Notes: generated by a model not told the origin, from the letters alone. A stretch of DNA of 64,000 bases from Acidimicrobiales bacterium (GCA_022452035.1 JAKURV010000012.1:1-64000), one strand, 5' to 3'. Shown: positions 19,633 to 27,541, counted from the first letter of the stretch. Numbers and translations are program-made.

Positions 19633-20016
19633 TCAGCCGAGGGCGGTCAGCACTCCGAGGGCCGTCAGGATCCCATTTCGGACCAGGTCTCTCCAGGACA
19701 GCGGCCGCGATGACCAGGTCCCGAAGCACCCGCAGGAGTCCCGCCGTCCGGCGACCAGACGGCCGGCGATCAGCGTGGTGAAGGCCACCAGCAAGGCCAC
19801 GGCACACGGCCCCCCGGTCCGCCGGTCCACAACAAGGAGCAGGGCGGTGGTCAACTCTGTGACCGGCACAGCTACGGCTAACAAGCGGGGGTTCGGTAGC
19901 CCGAAGTTGGCCAACGACTGTCGGGTGGCCGCCGGGTCGCGGAACTTCAGGATGGCGGCAACGGTGAACGTGCCAGCCAGCACGACGGCGGCCACGACAG
20001 CCAGGGAGCCCGGCAC
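19633..20016 (-). CDS. MauE/DoxX-family membrane protein
   Basis: A 127-residue protein with four hydrophobic segments and the CGCFG motif (DSCGCFGTW) near residue 95, typical of MauE/DoxX proteins that take part in membrane thiol-disulfide exchange. It starts at GTG 3 bp after the stop of the 2-hydroxyacid dehydrogenase gene. MauE relatives usually act with a periplasmic thioredoxin-like partner; the nearest candidate, encoded at 21026-21517, has no cysteine. Function in a quinone- or disulfide-linked redox step is inferred. Confidence 0.75.
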   Translation of the reverse strand: MPGSLAVVAAVVLAGTFTVAAILKFRDPAATRQSLANFGLPNPRLLAVAVPVTELTTALLLVVDRRTGGPCAVALLVAFTTLIAGRLVAGRRDSCGCFGTWSSRPLSWRDLVRNGILTALGVLTALG

Positions 20017-20019
20017 CCG

Positions 20020-20943
20020 TCAGTATCCGAGGGCCACGTCGACCGGGGCCAAGAGCACCTTGCCGGAACAAAAGCGGCTCACGTTCTCGGCCACGAATGG
20101 CTCCAGGAGGCGAAGGCCCATCTCCGGGGTATTGGCCACGTGGGGGGTGATGAGACAGCGCGGCTCCGACCAAAGTGGATGTCCATCGGGGAGCGGCTCG
20201 GGGTCCGTTACGTCCAGCGCCGCGCCACCGAGAGAGTCCGATCGCAGCGCCTCCACCAGGTCCTCGGTCACCACATGGCCCCCCCGAGCCACGTTCACCA
20301 GCCAGGCGTGGTCGGGGAGGGCGGCCAACTCGGCCACTCCAACAATCCCTGTGGTCTCGGGAGTCAGAGCCAGGGCAACCACCAGCACGTCAGTCCGCGG
20401 CAGAACTTCGAACAGGCGGCCGGTTGTGATGGTCCGGTCGGCACCCGAAAACGCCTCGTCCTGACGCCGGACCACGGTCACATCACAGCCAAACGGTGCC
20501 AACAGAGGTAGAAGGTGTTCCGTGATACCGCCGCCACCCAAGACGGTGATCCGGCTACCGGCCAGCACCCGCCCGACGGGGCCGGACCACGAGGTGGCCC
20601 GGGAGTACCCGTGGAGGTGCTTCTGGCCGGCCAGGATCATCCCCAGTGCCGTTTCGGCCACCGCCGGGGCATAGACCCCCTTTCCGCAGGTCCACGTCCA
20701 ACGGTCATCCAGGTGGTGGGCGAAGGGCTCGATGCCCGCGTAGGGCAGCTGGATCCATTCCAGGTTTCGGGCGTCGGCCACCACCTCCGGGAAGCTGTCC
20801 ACGCGTGCCGGGTCGGCCCAGACAAGTCCCTCGGCGTCGGCCGGCTCCACGAGGCAACCGCCGCCGGCCGCCACGGCCCGGCACATCGCCTCGTACATGG
20901 CCGGACGGGTGTCCGGGGCGACGGCAATAGGGCGGGAAGTCAT
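20020..20943 (-). CDS. D-isomer-specific 2-hydroxyacid dehydrogenase family protein
   Basis: A 307-residue NAD-dependent enzyme. The dinucleotide-binding loop is seen as ITVLGGGGITEHLL near residue 140, with the catalytic triad as Arg in VNVARGGHV, Glu in DVTDPEPLP and His in LITPHVAN. It would reduce a 2-oxoacid or oxidise a D-2-hydroxyacid; substrate is unknown. The ATG at 20943 was chosen since the first strand begins at ITSR/IAVAPDTRP-like sequence just inside it; an upstream in-frame start would add 21 residues of low-complexity sequence. It probably forms an operon with the MauE-like gene. Confidence 0.85.
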   Translation of the reverse strand: MTSRPIAVAPDTRPAMYEAMCRAVAAGGGCLVEPADAEGLVWADPARVDSFPEVVADARNLEWIQLPYAGIEPFAHHLDDRWTWTCGKGVYAPAVAETALGMILAGQKHLHGYSRATSWSGPVGRVLAGSRITVLGGGGITEHLLPLLAPFGCDVTVVRRQDEAFSGADRTITTGRLFEVLPRTDVLVVALALTPETTGIVGVAELAALPDHAWLVNVARGGHVVTEDLVEALRSDSLGGAALDVTDPEPLPDGHPLWSEPRCLITPHVANTPEMGLRLLEPFVAENVSRFCSGKVLLAPVDVALGY

Positions 20944-21025
20944 CGGCTCGACAGCCTTCCGGCGGGAGGTGTCGCCTCCGGCCGGGGGGTCGGCGGCGTC
21001 AGGCAACGCACGACGACCGTGGGGA

Positions 21026-21517
21026 TCAGCCCAGCGCCGCCGTCCCGGCGTAGGGAGCCGGGTCGCCGGCGGCCGGGATTTCCGGACGCGACCATCGGGT
21101 CATATCAGCCAGGCTGGTTGCCGCCTCACGCCAGGCGAGCGGATCCCAACCTTCGGCGGAACCGATGACCGAACCGTCCTGGCGGATAGCCACGAAGGCG
21201 GGAAGGATGGCCAGCTCCATGGAGCGGGCCAGGGACCGGTCGGGATCGGCCAGGGTCAGAATCTCGTCTGTGAGCGGTCCGAGGAAGCGGGAAGCGCCGT
21301 CGCTGTCGGTTCCAGCCACCACAAAGGCCACCCGCACGTCGGCTTCCCGAAACACGGTCAGGATGCGCCGGGCGGTGTCTAACAGCCACGAACTCTCGTG
21401 GGTGAACGGATCCACGATCACGGCGGCCAACGGAAAAGTGGTCAGCAACTCCGACAGGTGCCGAGGCTCGTCTCCCACCGCCTGCAACTGGATAGAGAGG
21501 TCCGGTGCGTTGGCCAC
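21026..21517 (-). CDS. Cysteine-free thioredoxin/peroxiredoxin-fold protein
   Basis: A 163-residue protein whose layout follows a thioredoxin fold: VIVDPFTHESSWLLDTA at the usual active-site position and a cis-Pro loop, LPAFVAIRQDGSVIGS, near residue 115. No cysteine is present at all, so it cannot do thiol chemistry itself and may be structural, a binding protein or a degenerate redoxin. The GTG at 21517 starts the conserved block. It is divergent from mutY with only 88 bp between the starts, and 82 bp upstream of the 2-hydroxyacid dehydrogenase gene. Confidence 0.6.
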   Translation of the reverse strand: MANAPDLSIQLQAVGDEPRHLSELLTTFPLAAVIVDPFTHESSWLLDTARRILTVFREADVRVAFVVAGTDSDGASRFLGPLTDEILTLADPDRSLARSMELAILPAFVAIRQDGSVIGSAEGWDPLAWREAATSLADMTRWSRPEIPAAGDPAPYAGTAALG

Positions 21518-21605
21518 GGGCGCCGACGCTAGCGCGGGGCTAGGCGGACCGGCGGGACGACGGGAGCGTTCGGAGGTGGCCACTACGGTCCAGGAGGTGG
21601 CAGCC

Positions 21606-22493
21606 GTGGACACGACCATCGGCCAGCGGATACTGCCCGCTGACCTCCTCCGCTGGGGGTCTCAGAACCGTCGGAACCTGCCGTGGCGCGACAGCCGCGA
21701 CCCTTGGGCCGTACTGGTGGCCGAGGTGATGCTCCAGCAAACCCGGGTGGACCGGGTGGTGGAACGGTGGCCGCGCTTTTTGATCCGGTTCCCGAACGTG
21801 GCGTCCTGTGCCTCGGTCCCGCCGGCCGAGGTGATCGCCGAGTGGTCAGGACTCGGCTACAACCGGCGAGCCGTTTACCTCCACAGGGCAGCCGGAGTCG
21901 TGATGGCTCGACACGGTGGCCAGATTCCGACCGAACGGGCCGAGTTGGAGGCTCTCCCGGGTATCGGCCCCTACACAGCGCGGGCCGTCCGGGCCTTCGC
22001 CCACGAGGTCGAAGCGGCCGTGGTGGACACCAACGTGGCCCGGATCCTGGCCCGGTGGACCGGCCGGCGCCTCACGGCTCGGGAGGCCCAGAACCTGGCT
22101 GACCAATCGGTCCCCTCGGGGCGGGTTTGGTCCTGGAACCAGACCCTGCTGGACCTAGGCGCTCTGACCTGCACGGCACGGGTCCCGGATTGCAAACGCT
22201 GTCCGCTGGCCGACCGGTGTGCCTGGCGGGGCGAGGGTTCCGATCCGGCTCGCGGTTCCGCCGGGGTGTCAGGTGGCCAGACCCCATTTGAGGGATCGGA
22301 CCGCCAGGGTCGAGGTCGGTTGGTCGCCGCCCTAGGTGGGGGCCCGGTGGCCGACGGGAGGCTGGCCGATGTCATGGGCTGGCCAGAGGATGCCGACCGG
22401 GCCCGCCGGGTCGTCGGGACGCTGGTAGCCGACGGCCTCGTGGTGGTCTGCGCCAGCGGTTACGCGCTTCCCGGATGGGAATCGGGTACCTGA
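21606..22493 (+). CDS. mutY: A/G-specific adenine DNA glycosylase MutY
   Basis: A 295-residue base-excision repair enzyme removing adenine opposite 8-oxoguanine. Features: the catalytic Glu region AEVMLQQTRV near residue 40, helix-hairpin-helix LPGIGPYTARAV near 120, the catalytic Asp in VVDTNVARIL, and the 4Fe-4S cluster cysteines with C-x6-C-x2-C-x5-C spacing (CTARVPDCKRCPLADRC). The Nudix-like C-terminal domain is missing, as in some short actinobacterial forms. The GTG at 21606 has AGGAGG 8 bases upstream; a GTG 9 bases earlier is too close to that site. Confidence 0.92.
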   Translation: MDTTIGQRILPADLLRWGSQNRRNLPWRDSRDPWAVLVAEVMLQQTRVDRVVERWPRFLIRFPNVASCASVPPAEVIAEWSGLGYNRRAVYLHRAAGVVMARHGGQIPTERAELEALPGIGPYTARAVRAFAHEVEAAVVDTNVARILARWTGRRLTAREAQNLADQSVPSGRVWSWNQTLLDLGALTCTARVPDCKRCPLADRCAWRGEGSDPARGSAGVSGGQTPFEGSDRQGRGRLVAALGGGPVADGRLADVMGWPEDADRARRVVGTLVADGLVVVCASGYALPGWESGT

Positions 22494-22505
22494 AGCCGGG
22501 GCTTC
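22492..22505. terminator. Small hairpin between convergent mutY and UGSC genes
   Basis: GAAGC pairs with GCTTC around CGGG, starting inside the mutY stop codon and ending 14 bp before the UGSC gene stop. The stem is short, so termination is only a suggestion. Confidence 0.35.
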
Positions 22506-22518
22506 CGGTCGATCCAGG

Positions 22519-23043
22519 TCAGGCCGCCGTCAGGGCCGACACCAGCGCCTCGACGGCCCCGTCGGCCAGGTCCTGCATCTCCTGGTCGGTCCGGTCCTGG
22601 ATGGGGTGCGCCGTGAACACACGGGCCACATCCAACCCGAGTGCCCGGGCCTGTTCCTCGGCGGCTTCGGCAAACGGCTCTGAGGCCACCACCACACCTG
22701 GTAGGCCACGGCGTTCCAGGTCGTCGATGTCGTGCACACTGCACGTCGTGCAGGATCCTCAATCGGCGAGAGCTTCGATGACCGCCGCACACTGGGTGGC
22801 GATCTCGTGGCGCAGGTCGACAGGGGCCGGCTTGGTGAACGTTGGCTTGGCGTAGCGCAGGACGGTGGCGCCCTGCTCGCCCAGGCGCTCGGCCACCCGG
22901 TCCAGGAAGACGTCGCCCCGCGGCTTGCTGATGTCCAGCAGGCCCACCGTCACACCGACCAGGGAGGTGAGGCGGGGGCTGCGGGTTCGATCCGATGGGG
23001 TCGTGCCGGCGGTCGGATCCAGGACGACGGTCGGCTGACTCAC
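22519..23043 (-). CDS. UGSC-family selenoprotein with in-frame UGA
   Basis: The frame from GTG 23043 runs 94 codons to a TGA at 22761-22759 and then continues 79 codons to a true stop. Read as Sec, the join gives ALAD-U-G-S-C-TTCSVHDIDDLER, the hallmark of the UGSC family, and the two halves match the family's layout: GVTVGLLDISKPRGDVFLDRVAERL and FTKPAPVDLR before the motif, then GLPGVVVASEPFAEAAEEQARALG and FTAHPIQDRTDQEM after it. Total 174 residues. The family has unknown function; relatives with Cys at this site are known. Its GTG overlaps the upstream gene's TGA by 4 bases. A hairpin 19 nt after the UGA is a good SECIS candidate. Confidence 0.9.
22731..22745 (-). promoter_or_regulatory. 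Candidate SECIS hairpin of the UGSC gene
   Basis: CGTGCA pairs perfectly with TGCACG around a GTG loop whose first base is 20 nt after the UGA. The loop sequence is identical to that of the SelW-like gene's hairpin. A competing CTGCAC/GTGCAG fold is closer to the UGA (11 nt) and less suitable. Confidence 0.65.
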
Positions 23044-24491
23044 GGTGTGATCTCCCTACTTGTCGGCTCGCTGCCCATCGGGCCGTTCACCCAGCCTCCC
23101 ACAATGGCCGAGAACAAGCCGGCTGGACCACCGGCATGGACGACCAGCAGGCCGCCCGGGCGAAACTTGGGGAGAGTCGTACCGGCAAACCCCTCGGGGA
23201 GCCCTTCCTCGATCCCGCCCGCTCCGGCCAGGATTTCGTCGGCTTCGACTGTCAGGTGGCCGGCCAACTCGGACATGAACCGGTTCCGGTCCCAACCGGC
23301 GTCCCGGAACCGGGACATGTGTTCCGGGGAGAGCACCAGCATCCCGTCCATGCCCATCACCACCCGGGGCGAGACGGTTGCTCGCAGGCCCTCGGCCAGC
23401 GCCCGGACCAGAGAATCGGCCGACCGACTCTTCTGGTCGACCAGGATCCGGGGTGCCTCGCCGCAGAAGGCCGTCACCACGTCCTGGGACCGGTCAAAGC
23501 CACGATCCTCGGACAAGGTGGTCCACGGACTGCCCGCCTCGTCCTCGGCGAAGCAGAACCCCAACTTGGCCATACTGCCGTGGGTGGCCCGGTCGATGCC
23601 GCCGGGCGCCCCGCCGCCGACGTTGCGGACCACCAACTGAACGGCCCGCCCGATGGTGGCGTTGGCACGGTTCCCCTGGCCGAGGGCATTCACGCCGCTG
23701 TTCATCCCGATTCGCGATGACACCGGGCCGTTGACCACCAGGACGGGCCCAACGCCCATCGTGGTGGCCAGGATTCCGTGCATGTTGAACTCGTCGGTAC
23801 AGACGGCCTCCAGGGCGGCTAGCACCACAGGGAGGTACTCGGGCAGGCAGCCGGCCATCACGGCGTTCACGGCCACCTTCTCCACCGTGCACTCCACGAG
23901 GGCAGGGGGCATGACCGCTACCACCTCGTCGGCCGCCCGAGTCGTTCCGTCCAGCATCCGGGCCACCCGGGCTTCGGTCGGAGGAACAACGGGTAGCCCG
24001 TCGGTCCACCCCCGGTCAAAGAGGGCCTCGGCGTCGTCCTCGCCGGATCCCAGTTCAACTCGACGAGAGGCTAGGCCCGTGTCGTTGAACCGGAGCCGGA
24101 GTTCGTCGATCCGCCCGGGATCGACCGTCAGGGACCCTCAGCCGGGCTTGAAGGCCGGCAGGTCAGGCCCAAGATCGACCACCCCCGTCAGCTGCTCCCA
24201 CCGGTCTCGGTCCCATCCCGTTGTTCGCTCGACCTCCCGGCCAGCCTCGATTCGCAGCAGGGTGGGCACGGCCTCCAGATCCAGATGCCAACTGATGGCC
24301 AGGTCGGTGTCGTCCACGACCCAGTCGGCCACCGCTGGGAAGGTCGCGTCGTCCTGGGTGTAGGCAGTCAACCCGGCTCGTTCGGACAGATCGGCCAGCA
24401 CCGGCGCGACTAGCGCGCAAGCCGGGCATTCTGCCTTAACGACGGCCACTAGGCCGTCTGACAGGCCGGCGGACCCGACATCTGCAACCAC
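23040..24491 (-). CDS. Thioredoxin-like / UGSC-associated fusion selenoprotein with in-frame UGA
   Basis: Two open segments, a 117-codon thioredoxin-like part (GTG 24491) and a long downstream part, lie in one frame separated only by TGA at 24140-24138. Read through, they give a 483-residue protein with Sec118 in FKPG-U-GSLTVDP, where I recall Cys in homologues. The N-terminal domain has CPAC near residue 23 and a cis-Pro loop (AVPTLLRIE). The C-terminal domain has RGWTDGLPVVPPTEARV, CTVEKVAVNAVMAGCLPEYLPVV, MNSGVNALGQGNRANATIGRA and a final GGLLVVHAGGPAGLFSAIVGGWV. Its last codons overlap the UGSC gene. A hairpin 20 nt past the UGA supports Sec. Function unknown; a thiol/selenol redox enzyme is inferred. 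Confidence 0.82.
24105..24125 (-). promoter_or_regulatory. Candidate SECIS hairpin of the thioredoxin-like fusion gene
   Basis: GTCGATCC pairs perfectly with GGATCGAC around a CGGGC loop. The loop starts 21 nt after the UGA and has G at its second position, as expected for a bacterial SECIS. Confidence 0.65.
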
Positions 24492-24560
24492 CGGCCGAGT
24501 CTCGCGTATCTGACCGACTGGTCCGAGATCCGGTGAAATTCGAACCGTCGGTCACCTGAG

Positions 24561-24575
24561 AGATGTGTCACATCT
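24561..24575. promoter_or_regulatory. 15-bp palindrome between divergent selenoprotein operon and metallo-hydrolase gene
   Basis: AGATGTGTCACATCT is a perfect inverted repeat of AGATGTG around a central T. It lies 70 bp before the thioredoxin-like selenoprotein start and 41 bp before the metallo-hydrolase start, well placed as a shared operator. The TGTG/CACA core recalls Crp- or GntR-type sites; the regulator is unknown. Confidence 0.6.
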
Positions 24576-24615
24576 GCCCCACCGGGCCCTGACCCGTCCG
24601 TACCCTTCACGATCG

Positions 24616-25491
24616 ATGGGGGAGTCGCTCGACGTCACGTTCTACGGCGTTCGGGGATCGACCCCCTGCCCGTGCGACGAGAACCGCCGCTACGGAGGCA
24701 ACACCTCCTGCGTGGTCCTCGACGTGCCCGGCGGGGAGCCGATCCTGTTCGACCTGGGGACCGGCCTGCGCTTTTACGGTGTGGCTGAGCCATGTGCCGG
24801 TGCGCCGTTTCGCGGAACAGCCCTAGTTAGTCACCTCCACTGGGACCACGTCCAGGGCCTGCCGTTCTTCGCCCCCCTCCACTGTGACGGCGCCCACCTC
24901 GACGTGTTCGGTCCCGCCGAGGGAGGGTCCTCGCTGGAGGCGTCGTTCGAAGCCTTCATGAACCCTCCCTACTTCCCGATCTGCATTCGGGACCTGGCGG
25001 GTGAGATCGCTTTCCACGACGTGGACGAGGTCTCCTTCGAGATCGGCCCGGCCAGGGTGACGGCCCGTTCGGTGCCCCACGTCGGTTTGACCTACGGCTA
25101 CCGGGTGGACTGGAACGGCACCAGTGTCGCCTACGTGAGCGACCACCAGCAGCCCGTCGACGAACCCCAACGGGTGGCCGATCCAGTGCTGGAGTTAGCC
25201 GACGGGGTGGACCTCCTCATCCACGACGCCCAGTTCACCCCCGAGGAGTTCGCCGAGCGATCCGACTGGGGTCACTGCACCGTTGACTACGCCCTGGAAG
25301 TAGCCCACCAGGCTGCAGCCAGAGAGCTGGTGCTGTTCCATCACGACCCGGCTCACGACGACGACACCGTCGACCGCCTCCTGGCCGGAGCCCAGGAGCG
25401 GTGCAGCCACCTGGACGTAGTGGACGTCTCGGCGGCCGCCGAGGGTCACACCATCTCGCTGCACCGGCCGGGGCACCTGTCCACCGTCTGA
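24616..25491 (+). CDS. Metallo-beta-lactamase-fold hydrolase (PhnP-like)
   Basis: A 291-residue two-metal hydrolase. It begins DVTFYGVRGSTPCPCDENRRYGGNTSCVVLD, typical of the branch with phosphoribosyl cyclic phosphodiesterases, followed by the metal motif SHLHWDHVQGLPFF near residue 75, then VPHVGLTYGYRV, an Asp in IHDAQFTPEE, His in WGHCTVDYA and His in LFHHDPAHDD. Likely a phosphodiesterase, substrate unknown. The ATG at 24616 starts the first strand. It is divergent from the selenoprotein operon across the palindrome at 24561. Confidence 0.85.
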   Translation: MGESLDVTFYGVRGSTPCPCDENRRYGGNTSCVVLDVPGGEPILFDLGTGLRFYGVAEPCAGAPFRGTALVSHLHWDHVQGLPFFAPLHCDGAHLDVFGPAEGGSSLEASFEAFMNPPYFPICIRDLAGEIAFHDVDEVSFEIGPARVTARSVPHVGLTYGYRVDWNGTSVAYVSDHQQPVDEPQRVADPVLELADGVDLLIHDAQFTPEEFAERSDWGHCTVDYALEVAHQAAARELVLFHHDPAHDDDTVDRLLAGAQERCSHLDVVDVSAAAEGHTISLHRPGHLSTV

Positions 25492-25542
25492 TCCGGCGCT
25501 AGCGTCCAGCCTCGACCGACCCGGACGGCACGGAGGTAGTAG

Positions 25543-26031
25543 GTGGGATCGGAGATCGACGGCGACCTTTACCGAAAGGTCCTGGGGCGTTACCCCACCG
25601 GGGTGACCCTGGTTACCGGGATGGACGGCGACGAGCCCTTGGCCATGGTTATCGGCTCCTTCGTATCGGTATCCATGGACCCGCCCCTGGTCGGGTTCCT
25701 ACCCGGCAAGAGCTCTCACACGTGGCCACGGATCGAGATCAGCGGGTCGTTCTGCGTCAACGTGCTATCCGACACCCAGGAGAACCTCTCCAACGCCTTC
25801 TTCCGCAAGGACGGGGACCCGTGGGAGGAAACGGGCTGGGTGCCCGCAGCTTCTGGGTCTCCAGCCATCCCGTCATGTCTGGCCTCCATCGACTGCGCGA
25901 TTCACGACGTGGTCGACGCCGGCGACCACTGGTTCGTTCTGGGCCGGGTTACCGACCTCAGCCACGTCGACGAAGGTTCACCGCTCGTGTTCCTCGGTGG
26001 CCGGTACGGCGGGTACCGGCCCCCCGTCTAA
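25543..26031 (+). CDS. Flavin reductase-like FMN-binding protein
   Basis: A 162-residue split-barrel flavoprotein. It has the family opening YRKVLGRYPTGVTLVTGMDGDEPLAMVIGSFVSVSMDPPLVGFLPGKSSHTW, then GSFCVNVLSDTQENLSNAFF and a C-terminal HWFVLGRVTDLSHVDEGSPLVFLGGRYG. Such proteins reduce flavin with NAD(P)H and often feed an oxygenase; no partner oxygenase is adjacent. It starts at GTG, and its TAA overlaps the ATG of the gamma carbonic anhydrase-like gene (TAATG). Confidence 0.88.
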   Translation: MGSEIDGDLYRKVLGRYPTGVTLVTGMDGDEPLAMVIGSFVSVSMDPPLVGFLPGKSSHTWPRIEISGSFCVNVLSDTQENLSNAFFRKDGDPWEETGWVPAASGSPAIPSCLASIDCAIHDVVDAGDHWFVLGRVTDLSHVDEGSPLVFLGGRYGGYRPPV

Positions 26032-26549
26032 TGGCCGTCTACGCCCTAGGCGACCGGGTACCGCAGGTCGACCCCACGGCTTACGTCCATCCGCTGGCCG
26101 TGGTGATTGGCGACGTGGTGCTGGGACCCGAGTCCAGCGTGTGGCCCCATGCTGTGATCCGGGCCGACGACAACCGCATCGCTATCGGAGCCCGGACCTC
26201 GGTCCAGGACAACGCCGTGCTTCACTGCACAGGCGAGCTGGCCACCATCGTGGGCAACGACGTCACCCTCGGTCACCTATGCCACCTCGAGGGGTGCACC
26301 ATCGAGGACCGGGCGCTCGTCGGCGTAGGGGCCGTGGTCCTCCACGAGGCGGTCGTTGGTCGGGGGTCGATCGTGGGGGCCAACGCCGTGGTACGCAACG
26401 GCCAGATCGTGCCCCCGAATTCCATGGCCCTCGGCGTGCCGGCCACCGTCCGCGAGGGCGTGGTGCCCGAGGACGCCAACATGGTCAACGCCATGGTCTA
26501 CGTGCAGCGGGGTCGTGAGTTCCGCGAGTTGCTGCGTCGGCTGGACTGA
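26031..26549 (+). CDS. Gamma carbonic anhydrase-family protein
   Basis: A 172-residue left-handed beta-helix protein built from hexapeptide repeats, visible as successive IGDVVLG, IGARTSVQDNAVLH, VGNDVTLGHLCHLEGC, VGVGAVVLHEAVVG and VGANAVVRNGQIV turns. The zinc-binding His positions are present (LHCT and GHLCH). Members range from CO2 hydratases to acyl-CoA-pathway proteins of uncertain activity. It overlaps the flavin reductase gene and lies 4 bp before the alpha/beta hydrolase gene, so all three are probably one operon. Confidence 0.88.
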   Translation: MAVYALGDRVPQVDPTAYVHPLAVVIGDVVLGPESSVWPHAVIRADDNRIAIGARTSVQDNAVLHCTGELATIVGNDVTLGHLCHLEGCTIEDRALVGVGAVVLHEAVVGRGSIVGANAVVRNGQIVPPNSMALGVPATVREGVVPEDANMVNAMVYVQRGREFRELLRRLD

Positions 26550-26553
26550 TCGG

Positions 26554-27351
26554 GTGGCCGTCGACGACACGGGGCCCGACCCGACGGACGGGTTCGAGAA
26601 CCACCGGTTCCAGTCCGGTGACCTGAGCCTGGTCGCCCACCTGGCCCGTCCGCCACTCAGCGGGGACGGCCGGCCCGGCGTGGTGATCTGCCACGGCTTT
26701 CCCAGCGGGCCAGGTGGCGGAGCCAACAGCGTGGCCACCTTTCCCGAACTGGCCTTCCGCATCGCCACTGAGATGGGTTGGGTGGCCATGGTCCCGTACC
26801 TACGCGGGATGGGTGACTCGGAGGGTGATTTCAGTCTGGATGGATGGAGAGACGACGTGGCAGCCGCCGCGGCCGACCTCCGCGGCCAGGACAGCGTGCA
26901 GGGCGTCTGGGCCGTTGGGTTCGGGACCGGCGCCTCACTGGCCATCTGTGCTGCGGCGGTCGATCCCGAGATCCGAGGTGTGGCCGCCTTGGCCGCTCCG
27001 GCCGACTGGTCGGACTGGGCGGCCAACCCGCGCCGTCTTCTCCTCCACGCCCGCCAGGCCGGCGTGATCACCTCCGAGGAAGCACCCACCGACTTCGGAC
27101 GATGGTCAGCGGCCCTGCGGGATGTCGCAGCCGAACGATCGGTGGCTGAGCTGGGCACCCGCGACCTCCTACTGATCCACGGCAGCGACGACGAGGTGGT
27201 GCCGCCACTGGACGCTCGGGTGCTGGCCTCGGGCCACGGAATCGCCGACCTGCGGATGATCGCCGGCGCCGGCCACCACCTGCGCCACGACCCCCGGGCT
27301 ATCGCCATGCTTCTGGGTTGGCTGGACCGCCAGCGCCGCCAACACGACTGA
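26554..27351 (+). CDS. Alpha/beta-hydrolase fold protein
   Basis: A 265-residue hydrolase starting at GTG. The oxyanion region VVICHGFPSG is near residue 43, the nucleophile-elbow position reads GFGTGASLA near 130 (Gly-x-Gly-Thr-Gly, so the usual Ser appears replaced), followed by LIHGSDDEVVPP with the acid and AGAGHHLRHD with the His. Loss of the nucleophilic serine would make classical ester hydrolysis unlikely; Thr or another residue may substitute. It ends the flavin reductase / gamma-CA operon and precedes a hairpin cluster. Confidence 0.75.
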   Translation: MAVDDTGPDPTDGFENHRFQSGDLSLVAHLARPPLSGDGRPGVVICHGFPSGPGGGANSVATFPELAFRIATEMGWVAMVPYLRGMGDSEGDFSLDGWRDDVAAAAADLRGQDSVQGVWAVGFGTGASLAICAAAVDPEIRGVAALAAPADWSDWAANPRRLLLHARQAGVITSEEAPTDFGRWSAALRDVAAERSVAELGTRDLLLIHGSDDEVVPPLDARVLASGHGIADLRMIAGAGHHLRHDPRAIAMLLGWLDRQRRQHD

Positions 27352-27398
27352 CCGGTTTACCGGGGCGCCTGACCGGGTACCCGGGGTCTGTCCCAGAC
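27352..27398 (+). terminator. Cluster of three short hairpins after the hydrolase gene
   Basis: CCGGT-TT-ACCGG begins just after the stop, followed by the palindrome CCGGGTACCCGG and then GTCTG-TCC-CAGAC. The set could end transcription before sufB. The remainder of the 190-bp gap holds the sufB promoter candidate. Confidence 0.4.
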
Positions 27399-27455
27399 GG
27401 TTCAGCGATCACCCACGACCCTGCTCGCTGGGAGAAGGGTCGGGGATTCTGCACC

Positions 27456-27461
27456 TATAAT
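27456..27461 (+). promoter_or_regulatory. Candidate -10 element upstream of sufB
   Basis: A perfect TATAAT inside an A/T-rich pocket (CTATAATTGTTACTATC) 81 bp before the sufB ATG. No matching -35 hexamer is seen at the normal spacing, which fits activator dependence. The surrounding A/T-rich sequence could hold an iron-sulfur-regulator site. Confidence 0.45.
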
Positions 27462-27541
27462 TGTTACTATCTGCGTAGGAGAAATCCCGATGGGCCGCCA
27501 TCGGATACGACAGAAAACCGCTCTCCAGGGAGACGCCACAG

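Noticed and set aside
19553-20173. N-terminal extension of the FadD-like ligase
   Set aside because: It is antisense or out-of-frame sequence over the MauE-like gene; a strong ribosome site precedes 19552.
22759-23043. Stand-alone 94-residue protein ending at TGA 22759
   Set aside because: The same frame continues with the conserved GSC motif and C-terminal family sequence, so the TGA is better read as Sec.
24138-24491. Stand-alone 117-residue thioredoxin-like protein
   Set aside because: The downstream frame stays open without other stops and matches the rest of a known fusion; kept as one UGA-containing gene.
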